Positions 1 to 12,100 of a stretch of DNA of 64,000 nt are shown piece by piece. A program made the position numbers and the translations under genes. Positions within the stretch are counted from its first letter, which is position 1. The number at the start of each line of letters is the position of its first letter. Source of the DNA: Branchiostoma floridae (lineage: Eukaryota; Chordata; Leptocardii; Amphioxiformes; Branchiostomatidae); the NCBI RefSeq assembly GCF_000003815.2, contig NC_049991.1:20131600-20195599 (forward strand), in the 5' to 3' direction. The notes beneath the pieces are model-generated. The model was not told the DNA's origin, made no database searches, and saw only the letters and a program-made list of their open reading frames with translations.

Positions 1-84
1 CCTAAACAGTCATATGACCGAAAAATCGTTAGGCCAATGGGGATATAGGACAATTCGTGGCCCAACCAGAATGTTCTTACGGGG

Positions 85-326
85 CTTACGTTTCGGGGTC
101 TATCAGAAAACTTCCTCAGAGCTTCTGACTGGAGTTCTTCTTCTCGCCGCTATATGTACCTGATGTAGGTGGCGCTTTTGTGGTGAACACAATCCCAAAC
201 ATGGCCAATTCGTGTTCTCCCAGCAAAAGTGCCACCTACATTCAGCTACATACATGTATAGTGGCGAGAAGGAAAATTCCAGTCAGCAGCTCTGAGGAAG
301 CTGTCTGATTGACACAGAAACGTAAG
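85..326. repeat. Imperfect palindrome with paired CTGAGGA-N18-GAAA cores
   Basis: Arms of about 95 bp (85-180 and 224-326) are inverted copies at roughly 80 percent. Each arm carries CTGAGGA, 18 nt, GAAA: plus strand 292-320, minus strand 119-91. It lies outside the visible INTS1 exons. Confidence 0.65.
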
Positions 327-508
327 CAAGTAACGTTAAGTATATCCTGGTTGTGTACAAGAATTCTCCTATATCCTATATTCTACCAACCTGATGAAAT
401 TATTTTCGGACATAAGCCAATGAGTCTGTGAGCCGGAGTCCACAGCCGGAATGAAGAATTTGCAAAATTCCTGGCACATTCGGGCAGGAATTCCAAATGG
501 ACCTACTA

Positions 509-899
509 CCTCTTCACACGAGAGGTGGAATGAGCCGGAATACCGTCTGAATGAAAATTAATGGGTATTCGTAGTACATTCTAGAAATTCTCACTGCATT
601 CCACTCATTCATGTGGCCGGCCAGATCTCCATCGAATAAGATCAGAATATTTTGAATAATATTGGAATGCTTTAGAATACAGGCTTATTGCAATTAGAAT
701 TGTTAGAATATTGAGAGTTTTGAGCATGACAAAAACATTTGGGACGGCCACAAGAATAGGCACAAATATCTGGAATTCAGTGAGAAATTGTAGACTGTAC
801 TACGAATTTGTACAGCAACCATACTTTGAATTCCCATTAATAAACAAAGAATTTTATTCAGATGGCATTCCGGCTCATTCCGATTCTCCTGTGAAGGGG
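509..899. mobile_element. MITE with about 50-bp inverted ends
   Basis: Left cctcttcacacgagaggtgg then aatgagccggaat; right attccggctcattccgattc then tcctgtgaagggg, reading inverted. A related, more decayed copy lies at 61637-62060. The interior is AT-rich and non-coding. Confidence 0.65.
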
Positions 900-1060
900 C
901 TTGAAAGTTTGATTAAGAAATATCTCTGAACCATGGTTGCCAAGGAAACAAATTGGTGCGGCCCCATCGAGAAATGCATCGGAAGTGAGCAAATTGGAGA
1001 GAAGAAAAAAGTGAGAGGAAATTGTTTGTTTGTTTGTTTGTTGTTGATGTTTATTTTTAC

Positions 1061-4000
1061 CTTTGTCCACGACGGCCTGCTGCATGGCGAGAGGGTTGTG
1101 TGTCACGGCCTCATCAAGGCAAATCAGCAGTTTGCTGGGGTGAAGATAACCAGATGTTAAACAGTACCCAGTCAGGAGATTTTGACGTTGTGCTATAATT
1201 ATTTAAGCCTGTTTTTTCACCTTGTGCTCTTGGGAGGCACTTTACATTCATGACTAAGTCTTATCCTCACTGAATATGAGTACCAGTCCTATAACACTAT
1301 AATGTTAAATGGAGGCTCCGTGTTAGAGGAGAGCCACACCTCGAGCACGTTAAAGAACCCAGCACAATGATTGAAAAGAGACTCAGTAGTGTGAGTGGAT
1401 AAACTAAATCTGTCCGGATATCCAGCTTGTACTCTTCATTACAAACCTGGTGTGTTACACCATAATGCGGTTCTCTCAGTATGCAATACAAGCAAACAAA
1501 ATCATTGAATGTTCCACATTAAGCAGAACTTACCTCATACTGTCCATAGGGATCCCAAAGGACTGCACAAATAGAACCAGCTGGGCAGGGTCAAGGTCAA
1601 GCAGGGCTAGAGGTCAAAGGCAAAAGGTCATTCATATTGGACATACATGCAATCTAGAGTTAATTTTCTTGTGCTACTATCACACCAACTGAACTTCATC
1701 ATTAATTGAATGTATAGTATTCTAATTGTAGAGTATTCTTGAAAGAAATCTCACATACATTCCTGTAAACATTGTATTGCTATCATTACAGATGTGACTT
1801 TAATAGTTATACCAATCGAGGAAAATATTCCTAAAATCAAAAAAATTCTTAGAATTATTATTAATAAACAAAACAGATTACAACAGGAAGCATTTCAATA
1901 TCTCTAAATAAACATAAATTTGAAAAAAGCACTTGTAATCTTCCCCTTAACTACAGAATGGTTTCTTCGAAACATTCCTCCCAACCTACCAGCATCAACC
2001 AGTCTCTGGACATGTGACCTGATCATCCTGAGTTTCAGCCAATCAGGGAGCAGCAGTGCCTCCTCTGACGTGTCGACCAGGTAGGCAGCCGGGGGCTGGC
2101 CCTCGATCGGGAACCACACCTCCAGCAGCCAGCTGTACTCATTCTCTCCTGAAAAATAAAGACATTTTTATCATCCTATACTACACCATGTGAAATACCC
2201 AGTTGTGCATGCCATTTGCACCACATTTTGCTTGACAGAACTTATTTCTAAACTCACTTGATGTTTGAGAACTTGATTTTGCAGTAAATTGGACTCAATT
2301 GCATAATTTTTATAACGTCATGGTGTATTTCGCATCACCCGAAGTACCCGCCACTGTTTGTCGGATTGCCCAAAGGCCATAGGGTGATGTTCGGACCAAA
2401 TTCACATGCCAAATGCATCAGAAATTGAGAAAATTTGATAACACCATGAAGTAGTAGAGTGTGTACCTCTGGGTTCCCCGTAAGTCAGGAGGATGATCAT
2501 GGCATGCACCACCAGGATGTGCATGGTAACACTAGGAAGTAGTAGAGTGCGTACCTCTGGGTTCCCCGTAAGTCAGGAGGATGATCATGGCGTGCACCAC
2601 CAGGATGTGCATGGTGGCGCCCTCCCCCGTGCTCCAGCGCAGGAAGATCTGGTCCTGAGACTCCGACTGTAAAGCAAAGGTATAGGTACTTTTGTTTGTA
2701 TGTTTTGCATACTTGCCTTATGGTGTAACACACCAGGTTTGTACTGAACAGTTTAGTTCTACAATTCCATGTTATGAGGAAATTCTCCTAGCTCTTTTCA
2801 ACAAGTGCAATAAACAGTGCACCATGGCTTAACATCCCGTCCTGTATTACAAGGATTGCAACCTTTTCTTGCAGCGTTCATGTCAGGTGAGTGACACAGC
2901 CAGAATGGAACTTCTAGTTCCAGAGGCAGGGTTGCTAACCATTGGACTAAGCAAGCTACCACATCAGGTTTGCTTGCATATTGTACATACATGTTCCTTT
3001 AAATCAAAATGTTTTCTTTTCTGAGAAAAGTGCCTGAGATTAGAGATACATGTAAATCAAAAGTACAATGTAAGTTAAGGAACGAACCCATGCCGGCTCC
3101 CCTTGTGGCTGCAGTACCATCTTGAAGTACTGGATGTAGATGGCGAGCAGAGCACAGAAGGCGATGTCGGTCTCGTCCCGTGACGTCGCCCCACGCGGCA
3201 TCAGGTGGGCGATGATGGTGGGCCGTTCCACTATCACTGTGGCCATGTCCTAGGGGGGAGCAGGATGGGGCTTTGTCAGTACCGGTATGTACAATCATGT
3301 AGATTTTCAGTTGGTCTTCTTTTTACCTTCTTTTTTTTGTTAGCGCTTGTACATTTTTGTATGTGTGTGTAAGTGTGTACAATCATGACCAGCATACCTA
3401 TAAATGGCTAAATGGATGGATTGCATTGATATTTAGTACATGCATTTTTAATCAATCATTATTTAAAGCTAGGAACATCACTGACTGATAATTTTCATAT
3501 GACTACTTTCACATTGAAGAGAGCTTTCAGCTGATACCCCACTTGTAGACAAAAATTTTACGTTTCTGAAGATTCCATTTAATTGCTTCTGTTTTTCCAA
3601 ATTTTAACTGACCAGTGTTACAATTTAATGAGCATACCTATAAAATGATTGGATGGACTGTAGTGATAGAGTACATGTACAATGTACATGTATGCGGGTA
3701 AGTCTTTATGAGACCTTGAAGTGATTTAATTTCGGGGCCCCCTAGCAGCTTGTCACGGTACTGCAGCTGAACTTATCTTATATTACTTATCTATATCTCC
3801 AGTTCTGGTTATATCATGTAAAGTAATGGAAATGAAGCATCTGAAGACACATGATGTCTGGAGAGACATACACAGTTCAAGAAAGTCAACCGACATGAAA
3901 ATTTTCAGAAGGTTTAGCTTAGCACTAGAATCTGTCACCCTGAGATGCAAGAATTTCCAGCTACTCACCAGGGCCAGGTCCGCCATGTCACTCACTACAG

Positions 4001-6197
4001 GTGGTGCATGCTGGGACAGGAACAGCATGTAGGCGCTTACAGCCATGGGGTCCGTCTCCGTCTGACAGGCCTGGAAAAAAAAAAGCAGTCGATTATTATC
4101 CGTAAATAACTTCATCAGGTTGGCAATTATTCATATAGCAAGGTTCTTTAGCACAACCATGGGGTAACTTACGTCCAACGTAAGTAGCAGTAAGAAGTAA
4201 TCTCCAATCATTCTACCCTGATGATGGTGTCTGACAGACACCGAAATGTTGGACGTAAGTTACCCCATGGTTGTGCTAAAGAACCTTACTATATGAAAAA
4301 TTATTATCAGATTTCCAAGTCAAGTCAAGTCAAAGTTAAGATTTATTGTGCAAGAATTATATCATGTATAGTGTATGGCAAATAGGTATGATGTGAAATT
4401 ATAGAAATTTTGTGATTATCATGAATTGATAATAATAAATGTTTTATTCTCTGCACTTTCATGTAGTGTTTAACAGCCCTAAACCTAACAGTCCCATAAG
4501 GATAGCAATATATTCTTATCACTCTGCAGTAACTTACCATATAACAGTAGATTGACTGAGTGTGCACAAATGCAGGTGTGTTATGCCAAAGGGTAGTTAT
4601 ACTGGCTGCTACAGAAATGTTTCATATCTGGCGTTTCTTTAAGTTGATTAAAAGATACGCTTTATGTTTCGTTGAGAAATTTTCAGTCGAAAACCAAAGT
4701 TTTTTGGAACAGCAACTAAATAAGATTGACTAAGTCTTAAAATAAGATTGATTGATTGATTGGTTGATTCCACATGACTCACCTGTCGCAGGGCGTACAC
4801 TGTTGTTGCCAGGACGATATCAAAATGTGGCAGTTTGGGGAGCTCCACCAGCAGCCAATGAAAACTCCTCAATTCTGGAGGACAGGACCCCGCCCCCTCC
4901 TCCGTCACCATGGCAACTGTATCCTCTTCCTCTGCAGCTGCCATCTCCTTATCCAGCTCTGGAGCATCGCTGGTGGATGAGTCTTTGGTGGATGAGCGCT
5001 GTCTCGGGGGTGTTCTGGGAGCCAGGAGCATGGACAGAGCCTGAAAATAAGAACAAAACGAGATACTGTGAATGCATTTAAGTTCGCGGGGATTTAATTT
5101 CGCGGTAGCGGGACAAAGGACTTTTCGCAGTGGTTTTAAGTTCGTGGTAGCACCATGCACTGTAGTCTCTTACTGCCATGGAAAAATGTTAGAGGTGGTT
5201 TTAAATTCGCGGAAAAGTGGCAACCGCGAAAACCGCGAACATTAAACCGCCGCAAAAGTTACTGCATATACAGTATCAAAACTGGAAGTTTTGCTGCAGT
5301 ATTGTAGAAAGCCACTAGGAGGACGATAATCAAACTTAACCTTGGTTAACCTGACCAATTACCTCATACCAAATATCATAAGGATCCATCAACTCCAGTT
5401 ATGATATCCATCCACACACATCAAGGACAAAAAAACATTTGGGCAACAGTTGTATAGAAAAGAGACAGTTTCCCTCCTTACCTTAGCAGCCAGGTTCCTG
5501 CCAGCACTCTGCTGAGATCCCAGCCTCCGAAGGAAGTACTGCAGCACCTCATGGGTCTGGTTGGGCTGGGAGTCCGGCCCGTACAGGAGGGTCTGCAGCC
5601 GGCGGCGAAGCTGGTCTTGCTTACGGGACTTCTGCGGGGTCAAAGAACAAAACCTTCATTTAGGAATCAAGCAAGCAATGTACAATGTACTAGTACTACT
5701 AGTATATAGAAAGTTTATTTGCAACTTCATGCCCACAGGCTCATTGCTAGTACATCAGGTGGAAACATAGGAGACATGAACAGTGATAAAAGTTATTGTA
5801 AAAAGAGGTTACTCGACTCCTTGGGAATTTTGTTACTTACTTTTAAATAGAAAGCAGGTTGAAATTGAATAAAAATTCTAACTGGAAGCTATGTGACTCC
5901 ACTGCCCACCACAAAATAAGGCTAGTGTCGACAGGTTTTTATAGGGTAGGTAGGGGAACAGGAAACAAAACATTTTTTTCTTAGGAAAAACTGCTTTTTG
6001 GCATATCTCCACACCTGTTTGAGCCTCTCCATCCTGCTCTTCTCCATCTCCAGCAGTTCCTCATCCTCCTGCTCCGCAGCCTCCTCCCCGATGTCGTGGA
6101 GGAGGAACTCGCACAGGCACTGGACCGGCAGCACCTCCATGGACCCCTCCGAACTCTCTACCAACTCAGCCAGCCACGGCATGGACTGGGATGTGCC
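1061..6197 (-). CDS. INTS1: INTS1 exons 21-29 (numbering omits the missing exon)
   Basis: Coding exons in transcription order: 6015-6197, 5482-5631, 4783-5040, 3969-4070, 3088-3249, 2555-2666, 1990-2148, 1534-1606, 1061-1134. They encode the acidic [18 protein letters not shown] tract, [20 protein letters not shown], an expanded Ser/Thr/Glu linker (exon 23), [20 protein letters not shown], and [14 protein letters not shown]. Exon 25 has an atypical donor (TGG/gttcgttcc). Exon 26 has a partial copy of its 3' half at 2469-2530. The last visible exon ends in phase 1 (AAA G), so the coding sequence continues left of the window. Confidence 0.88.
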
Positions 6198-9100
6198 CTG
6201 GAGGAATACACTCGTGATTCAACTTCCAGATGACGCAAGATGAACAGATTTTCATGACATCAGTCCTGTTCATGACATGTCCCCTTCCCTTCTAACTCCC
6301 ATTCTTTCCATCCTTTTTTTATCCATCTCTCATCTTTATCATATAGAGACCTCCCTCCATCTGTACCAAATAAACCCTCCAGTGTCCTAGCTACCTCCCT
6401 CCCTCCTTCCATTCCTCACTCTATCCATCTATCCCTCTCTGTCTCTCCCTTCCTGACCTATCTCCTGTAGAAAGTCCTTTGTCTGGTACCTACTCCGTAG
6501 ATGCCCCAGCCACATCCTTCCCTTCTTTTCCATTCATTCCTCATTCTCTTANNNNNNNNNNNNNNNNNNNNNNNNNNNNNNNNNNNNNNNNNNNNNNNNN
6601 NNNNNNNNNNNNNNNNNNNNNNNNNNNNNNNNNNNNNNNNNNNNNNNNNNNCATGTTTACTGACCTAGATAAATAACAGTTAGGTGGTCATTTCATTCAA
6701 GATAGTTTTACACTTTCTACAATCTCCTTTCCTGACAGGTCTCAATCTTTTGCACTGAGAAGACAAACATGGCTGTAGTTCAATGAAGCATTACACACAA
6801 AGCATTTTCACTTATCTTTTTACAAAACCTCAACTGCAGACCTGTCAAGGTCAACAATAAAATTCCAATTTTCCCCAGATGTATCATACAGTGATGGACA
6901 CCTTGGAGCAAGCTACACAACTGTTCATATTTTTACCTGGGACCTATTCAGTTTTTTACCTGGTATCCATAGTGATTGTTTACATATCCAGTATCCATGG
7001 TGATTGTTTACATTAACAGTATCCATGGTGATTGTTTACTACTTGGTATCCATGGTGATTGTTTACTCACTTGGGATGAGCTGTGAAATGAGGAGGCTGT
7101 TGGCCTCAGTGATGGAGACCTTGGTGGAGGCTGCATTATTGTTTGTTTACCTGGTAACCATGGTGATTAATTACTCACCTGGTATCCATGGTGACTGTTT
7201 ACATACCTGGGATCCATGGAGATGAGCTGTGAGATGAGGAGGCCGTTGGCCTCCGTGATGGACACCTTGGTGGAGGCAGCCTTATTGTTTGTTTGTCCAT
7301 GGTGATTGTATGTACCCAGTATCCATGGAGATTGTTTACTCACCTAGGATCCATGGAGATGAGTTGTGAGATGAGGAGGCTGTTGGCCTCGGTGATGGAC
7401 ACCTTGGTGGAGGCAGCGGCCAGGTGACTCTCGAACTCCAGAATCTCCTGTTTCTCCAGCTCACACATCTACATTATACAATCACGTTCACACATGTAAC
7501 ATGTTAGTGAAACGTTAAAGAAGTCCTTGCAATTCCTTTCAGTCTATAGGATAAATATTGCTAATCTCTGCTACTGCTGTGCACGCACTACGTACATGTA
7601 GTACAATGTACTACACTTTGGGGCTGGGAATTAAGCTAAGACGAAAAGACATATCAACTCATACTGTAGATCATGCTTTCAGTCCGATGCTGTACATGGT
7701 GAATTTCCACTACAGTAGAAGCTGGTTATTTGCACAATCTATTTGCCTGTGTATTTCGTGCAATTTTCCGGCTGGTGCAATAATGCGAAGCTAGCTGGAC
7801 CACACCGGTTTGGGATTTGGTAATTCTGTGCAGTTAACAGAAGTATGCGTTAATTTGTTGTGCAATTAACTGGCTTCTACTGTATTGAAATGCTTAATAT
7901 GTGTGTTTTCCCAAATGTAAAACGTTTGTACCTGCAGCTCCTTGTTGATGAGTTCTGCCTTCTTCTCTTCAGTGGCAAGAGTTCCTGGTGGCCAGTCATA
8001 GTCACTGTGGAAACAGGAGAAAATAGCATAATATTACAGACTTTCATGTTTTCCATACAGGCACTGGATTAAAAAGTACAGGAAAGTAAATGGTGTACAA
8101 TACAAATTTCAAATGCAAGAGTAAAGACAGACCGTGAAACTTTGAAAGTAATCAGAAATTCAAGAATTAATGGTCACTGAAATGTTGGCGGTGACTTTAT
8201 GTCCTGGTTGCGACTAAAGGAGCTTCAAGTTGTCAACCAGTTATCCAGCTATTGATGAAGGATTACAACAATTATCTTGCAATGCATGTACATAATTGTA
8301 CAAATTACAGGTTTTTGTACAACTCACTTTGTCATGACCATCTCCATGAAGCACTTCAGCTGGGGGTAGTGTTCCCAGGCAGCATGACCTGCAGAAACAA
8401 CACAATTTTTTATACATCATTGAGTAATGCAAACTTCCATTAGAGTAGTCAAGGTGCCCCAACGACACACTAGAAAGTTAAGGGATAGATGATGATGATG
8501 ATTAGAGCAGGGACGACTCAATACTCTTGGCTGAATTACATCAGTCGGTATTATCAGCAGCTGCTATAAATAGCGGCAGTAGCCAGTTTTGTCCTACAAT
8601 GGCTGTTTTTGACGGAGGTGTTTGAAATAGAATCATGATCGGACAGGGGCGGGGATTCAGGATAGGTCCATTGCCCTGAAGAAGGTGACAGACGATCAAC
8701 GAAACATCAGTAGAATAAAGCAATGGTTGTGTAAAGACAGTCTCTTTATGCCCATATCGGTTGATTGGCTTATGAAACAAAGAAACCGACAGTTACATTA
8801 CTTACCTATATTTGCAGGGTTGAAGGCTGACACAGTCAGGAGTAACATCCAACCCTTCCAGTACAGGTTGGATATGGCCAGGGTGGGGGGTTCATATCTG
8901 TAACACAACAGTAACTTTTCACACAAACTACACATGTACATGTACATGTCCCACACACAGTCTTAGAATGATAGCGGACACTGATATACATCTATATACT
9001 AAAGTACAGGTTGGAGATAGCCTGGGTGGCGGGTTCATATCTGTAACATAACAGTGACTTCCAACAAAAATTGCAATCATACTATAGTACTAGATCTAAT

Positions 9101-12100
9101 AGGTATACAGTTGATTATTATATTTTTGGGTGGTGGTACCCAAACTCTTTCTGCTATCATTTTATCAAGATCCTGTGTCCTGCAACTGTTTATTTGTTTG
9201 TTTGTGCCTTTATTTCAACTCAATAAATACTCCATCAGCCTTCAAAGCCACTTTTCGTGGAGGTCAAGCTCAACTGTACAGTTCATAGAGCTAGCATAAA
9301 AGCAGTACCAACCCCTGTGGCAGCTGTATGTTCTCTGGGTGGTGATAGGCACACAGGTTCAGCACTGCATCCACAAGTTGTATCCGCTCCACTGGCAGCA
9401 CATCAAAGTCTGAAACATGGTACAGGTACAATTAGTCAATCCCCACAAGAAGAATTTTTTTTCCTGTTTCTGTACAACAGCACAACTCAGAACCCAAGAC
9501 TGTGTACAGAGTACCTCCAACCTAGCGTGCGGCTGCAAAACTTAACCAGCTAATTTCTTCAGTTACAAACAAGCTTTCAAAGTTTCACCAATCTAACTTT
9601 CGAGATTAGTTTGGCTGGCTAGAAGGGAATTTCTCACCGCTAAAAACACGCGTCCATGCAGCCGTTTATTTTTTGGCTCGGATCTCTTATAGGTTGCCCA
9701 CTCGGAGTAATACATCAATGAGACCTTATATTATGTTAATATATAACAAACTTAAGTCTCTCACCTGGTGAGTGGAGTGACGCGGCCCGTCGTACCACCT
9801 GGTCGGCGAGATCTAGTGCCTCCACAGCGCTTAGCGGGAGGTCGCGGGACAGACCAATCACTAGCAGCCGCATCAGCGTGTCTTCCTGCACGGGAACCTC
9901 CGACACCAGTCGCAGCAGGTACCTGTCAACAAGGGTCGTTTGTTCGTTTGTTTGTTTGTTTGAGCTTTAATTCATTCACGAAAAACTTCTGAATCAGTAT
10001 ATCAGTATAGTGACGTATCAGATTCAATTAAATCAAACCAACCCAAACAAGGCCTCACACGGGAACCTCCGACACCAGCCGCAGCAGGTACCTGGAAACA
10101 AGGGTCATTTGTTTATTTGACTTTGAACCTTCATTCGCAAAAAACTCAGTCTACAGGCTGCTCTTTATTGAGGTCATGAGGGACAGACCGATCACAAGCA
10201 GCCGCATCAATGTGTCTTCCTGCACGGGAACCTCCGACACCAGCCGCAGCAGGTACCTTGGAACAAGGGTTGTTTGTTTGTTTGTTTGAGTCTTCATGCA
10301 TTCACGAAAAACAGTATATCAGTATGCAGGCCACTCTTTATTGAGGTCTTGAGGGAAAATGTACTATGTTTTTTGGTTTGAGCCTTCATTCATTTTCACA
10401 AGAGACAAAATCAGCACAAGGGCCACTCTTCATTGGGGTCAATGTAAGGGTCAGGGAAAATGTAAGATTGAGTAATTTTGTCTAAGACTCAAGAAAGTCA
10501 TTGGCGTAAAGAAAGATGCGAGATTCTGTAAAACGTGAGGGCAAAAGAAAGTGTTATCCAGGCCCTCTCAAGAACGTCTTGAATACCTGGATAATTTTCT
10601 GAAATTTAGGATTGCAGAATCTGATGCTGCATTAGAAAATCCCTTTAAATCAATCTTTTTCTATCTCTGTCGGTGCCTAGGGGAATTATGGTGTTGAAGA
10701 TATTTTGTCATTCAACAAACAAGTCTATGCATGCAAAGTTGAATGTTTTCAGAAAAACATAATATTCTGTTACTGTAGGGGTACTCACGCTCTCTCCCCC
10801 TCTGGTGGCCAGTTGTCCTTGCTGTAGTAAGACTCCGCAGACTCCATAAACAGCACCTTCTGGATGCTGAAAATGTCATAGAAAAAGAGGGATCTTACAA
10901 GTTGCAAATTATGTCATAGACTCATGGAGATCGTAGTATAGTGTAATGTGTTCTACAAAGCCTCAAGAAATACATGACATTGTATGTTCTTTATTGATAT
11001 GAATCATTCATTTGTGATTTGTGGTTTGGATTGATGGTTGGATAGATGAATGATTGGTTTACTAGATGAATTAATGAATGAATGGTTCATCTAATAGTAT
11101 GAACTTAGACTTAGACATCAAGGTAATCAATATTCAAATACAATTTAATATCATTCTTCAACTGGATAAAATCAGAGATCTTTTAAAAATCACTTCCGTT
11201 TTGAGTGACAATCATCACTCTTCTTCAGAATCACTAGAATGAATGAATGAAAGAACAAAGGAATCTATGGTTCATTACAACTTGTTTACCATTGCACATA
11301 GTCAATGGAGTTGAGAATGGAATAGAATGTTTGAATGTATACAGCATAGATGGATGGGAGGGCGGGTGGGTGGATGGATGGCTGGATAATGAATGAGGGA
11401 AAAAAGGAATGAATTATTAATTATACAGCTTGTTTACCATTGGACATAGTCAGTGGAGCTGAGTTTCATTAGAATGTATGATTGGAAGGATGGATGGGTG
11501 GAAGGATGGATGGATGGATGGATGGATGGGTGGGTGCATGAATGAGAGAAAGAAAGAATGTTTACCATTGCATATAGTCGGTGGAGTTGAGTTTTCATTA
11601 GAATGTATGGTTGGATGGATTGATGGATGGGTGTGTGAATGAGAGAAAGATAGAAAGTTTACCATTGCACGTAGTCTGTGGAGTTGAGTTTGAACATGCC
11701 GGGCGCGATGGTGTGCAGCCACCAGACCGAGTCCCTCTGTATGACGGACGACTGCAGCTGGAACCTGCGCAGGGTTTCCACATCTACTGCAAACAACAAC
11801 ACAACAGAGAAAAAAATAGGAAAATTAAGAGGAAAAAAGGAAGGGCAAAATCAACAACACAGCTTCTTGTTATTACCTATTATGTAGATAGAAGTTAGGT
11901 ATTCTTCATAGCACATCAGATCTTTAAAAGCTATTTGCTGGCAAAAAGACTGAAGTTTGGCTGTAAAAATGTGTTTTTGCTTTCTGCAACACATTTTAAC
12001 AACAATGCAAATTCTCAAACAACATACAGCCAGACAACACTCCCTTATATGGCCTGTGAGTGTAGCCTAGAGTCAAGTGTTATTTACTTTTAGTCTGCAT

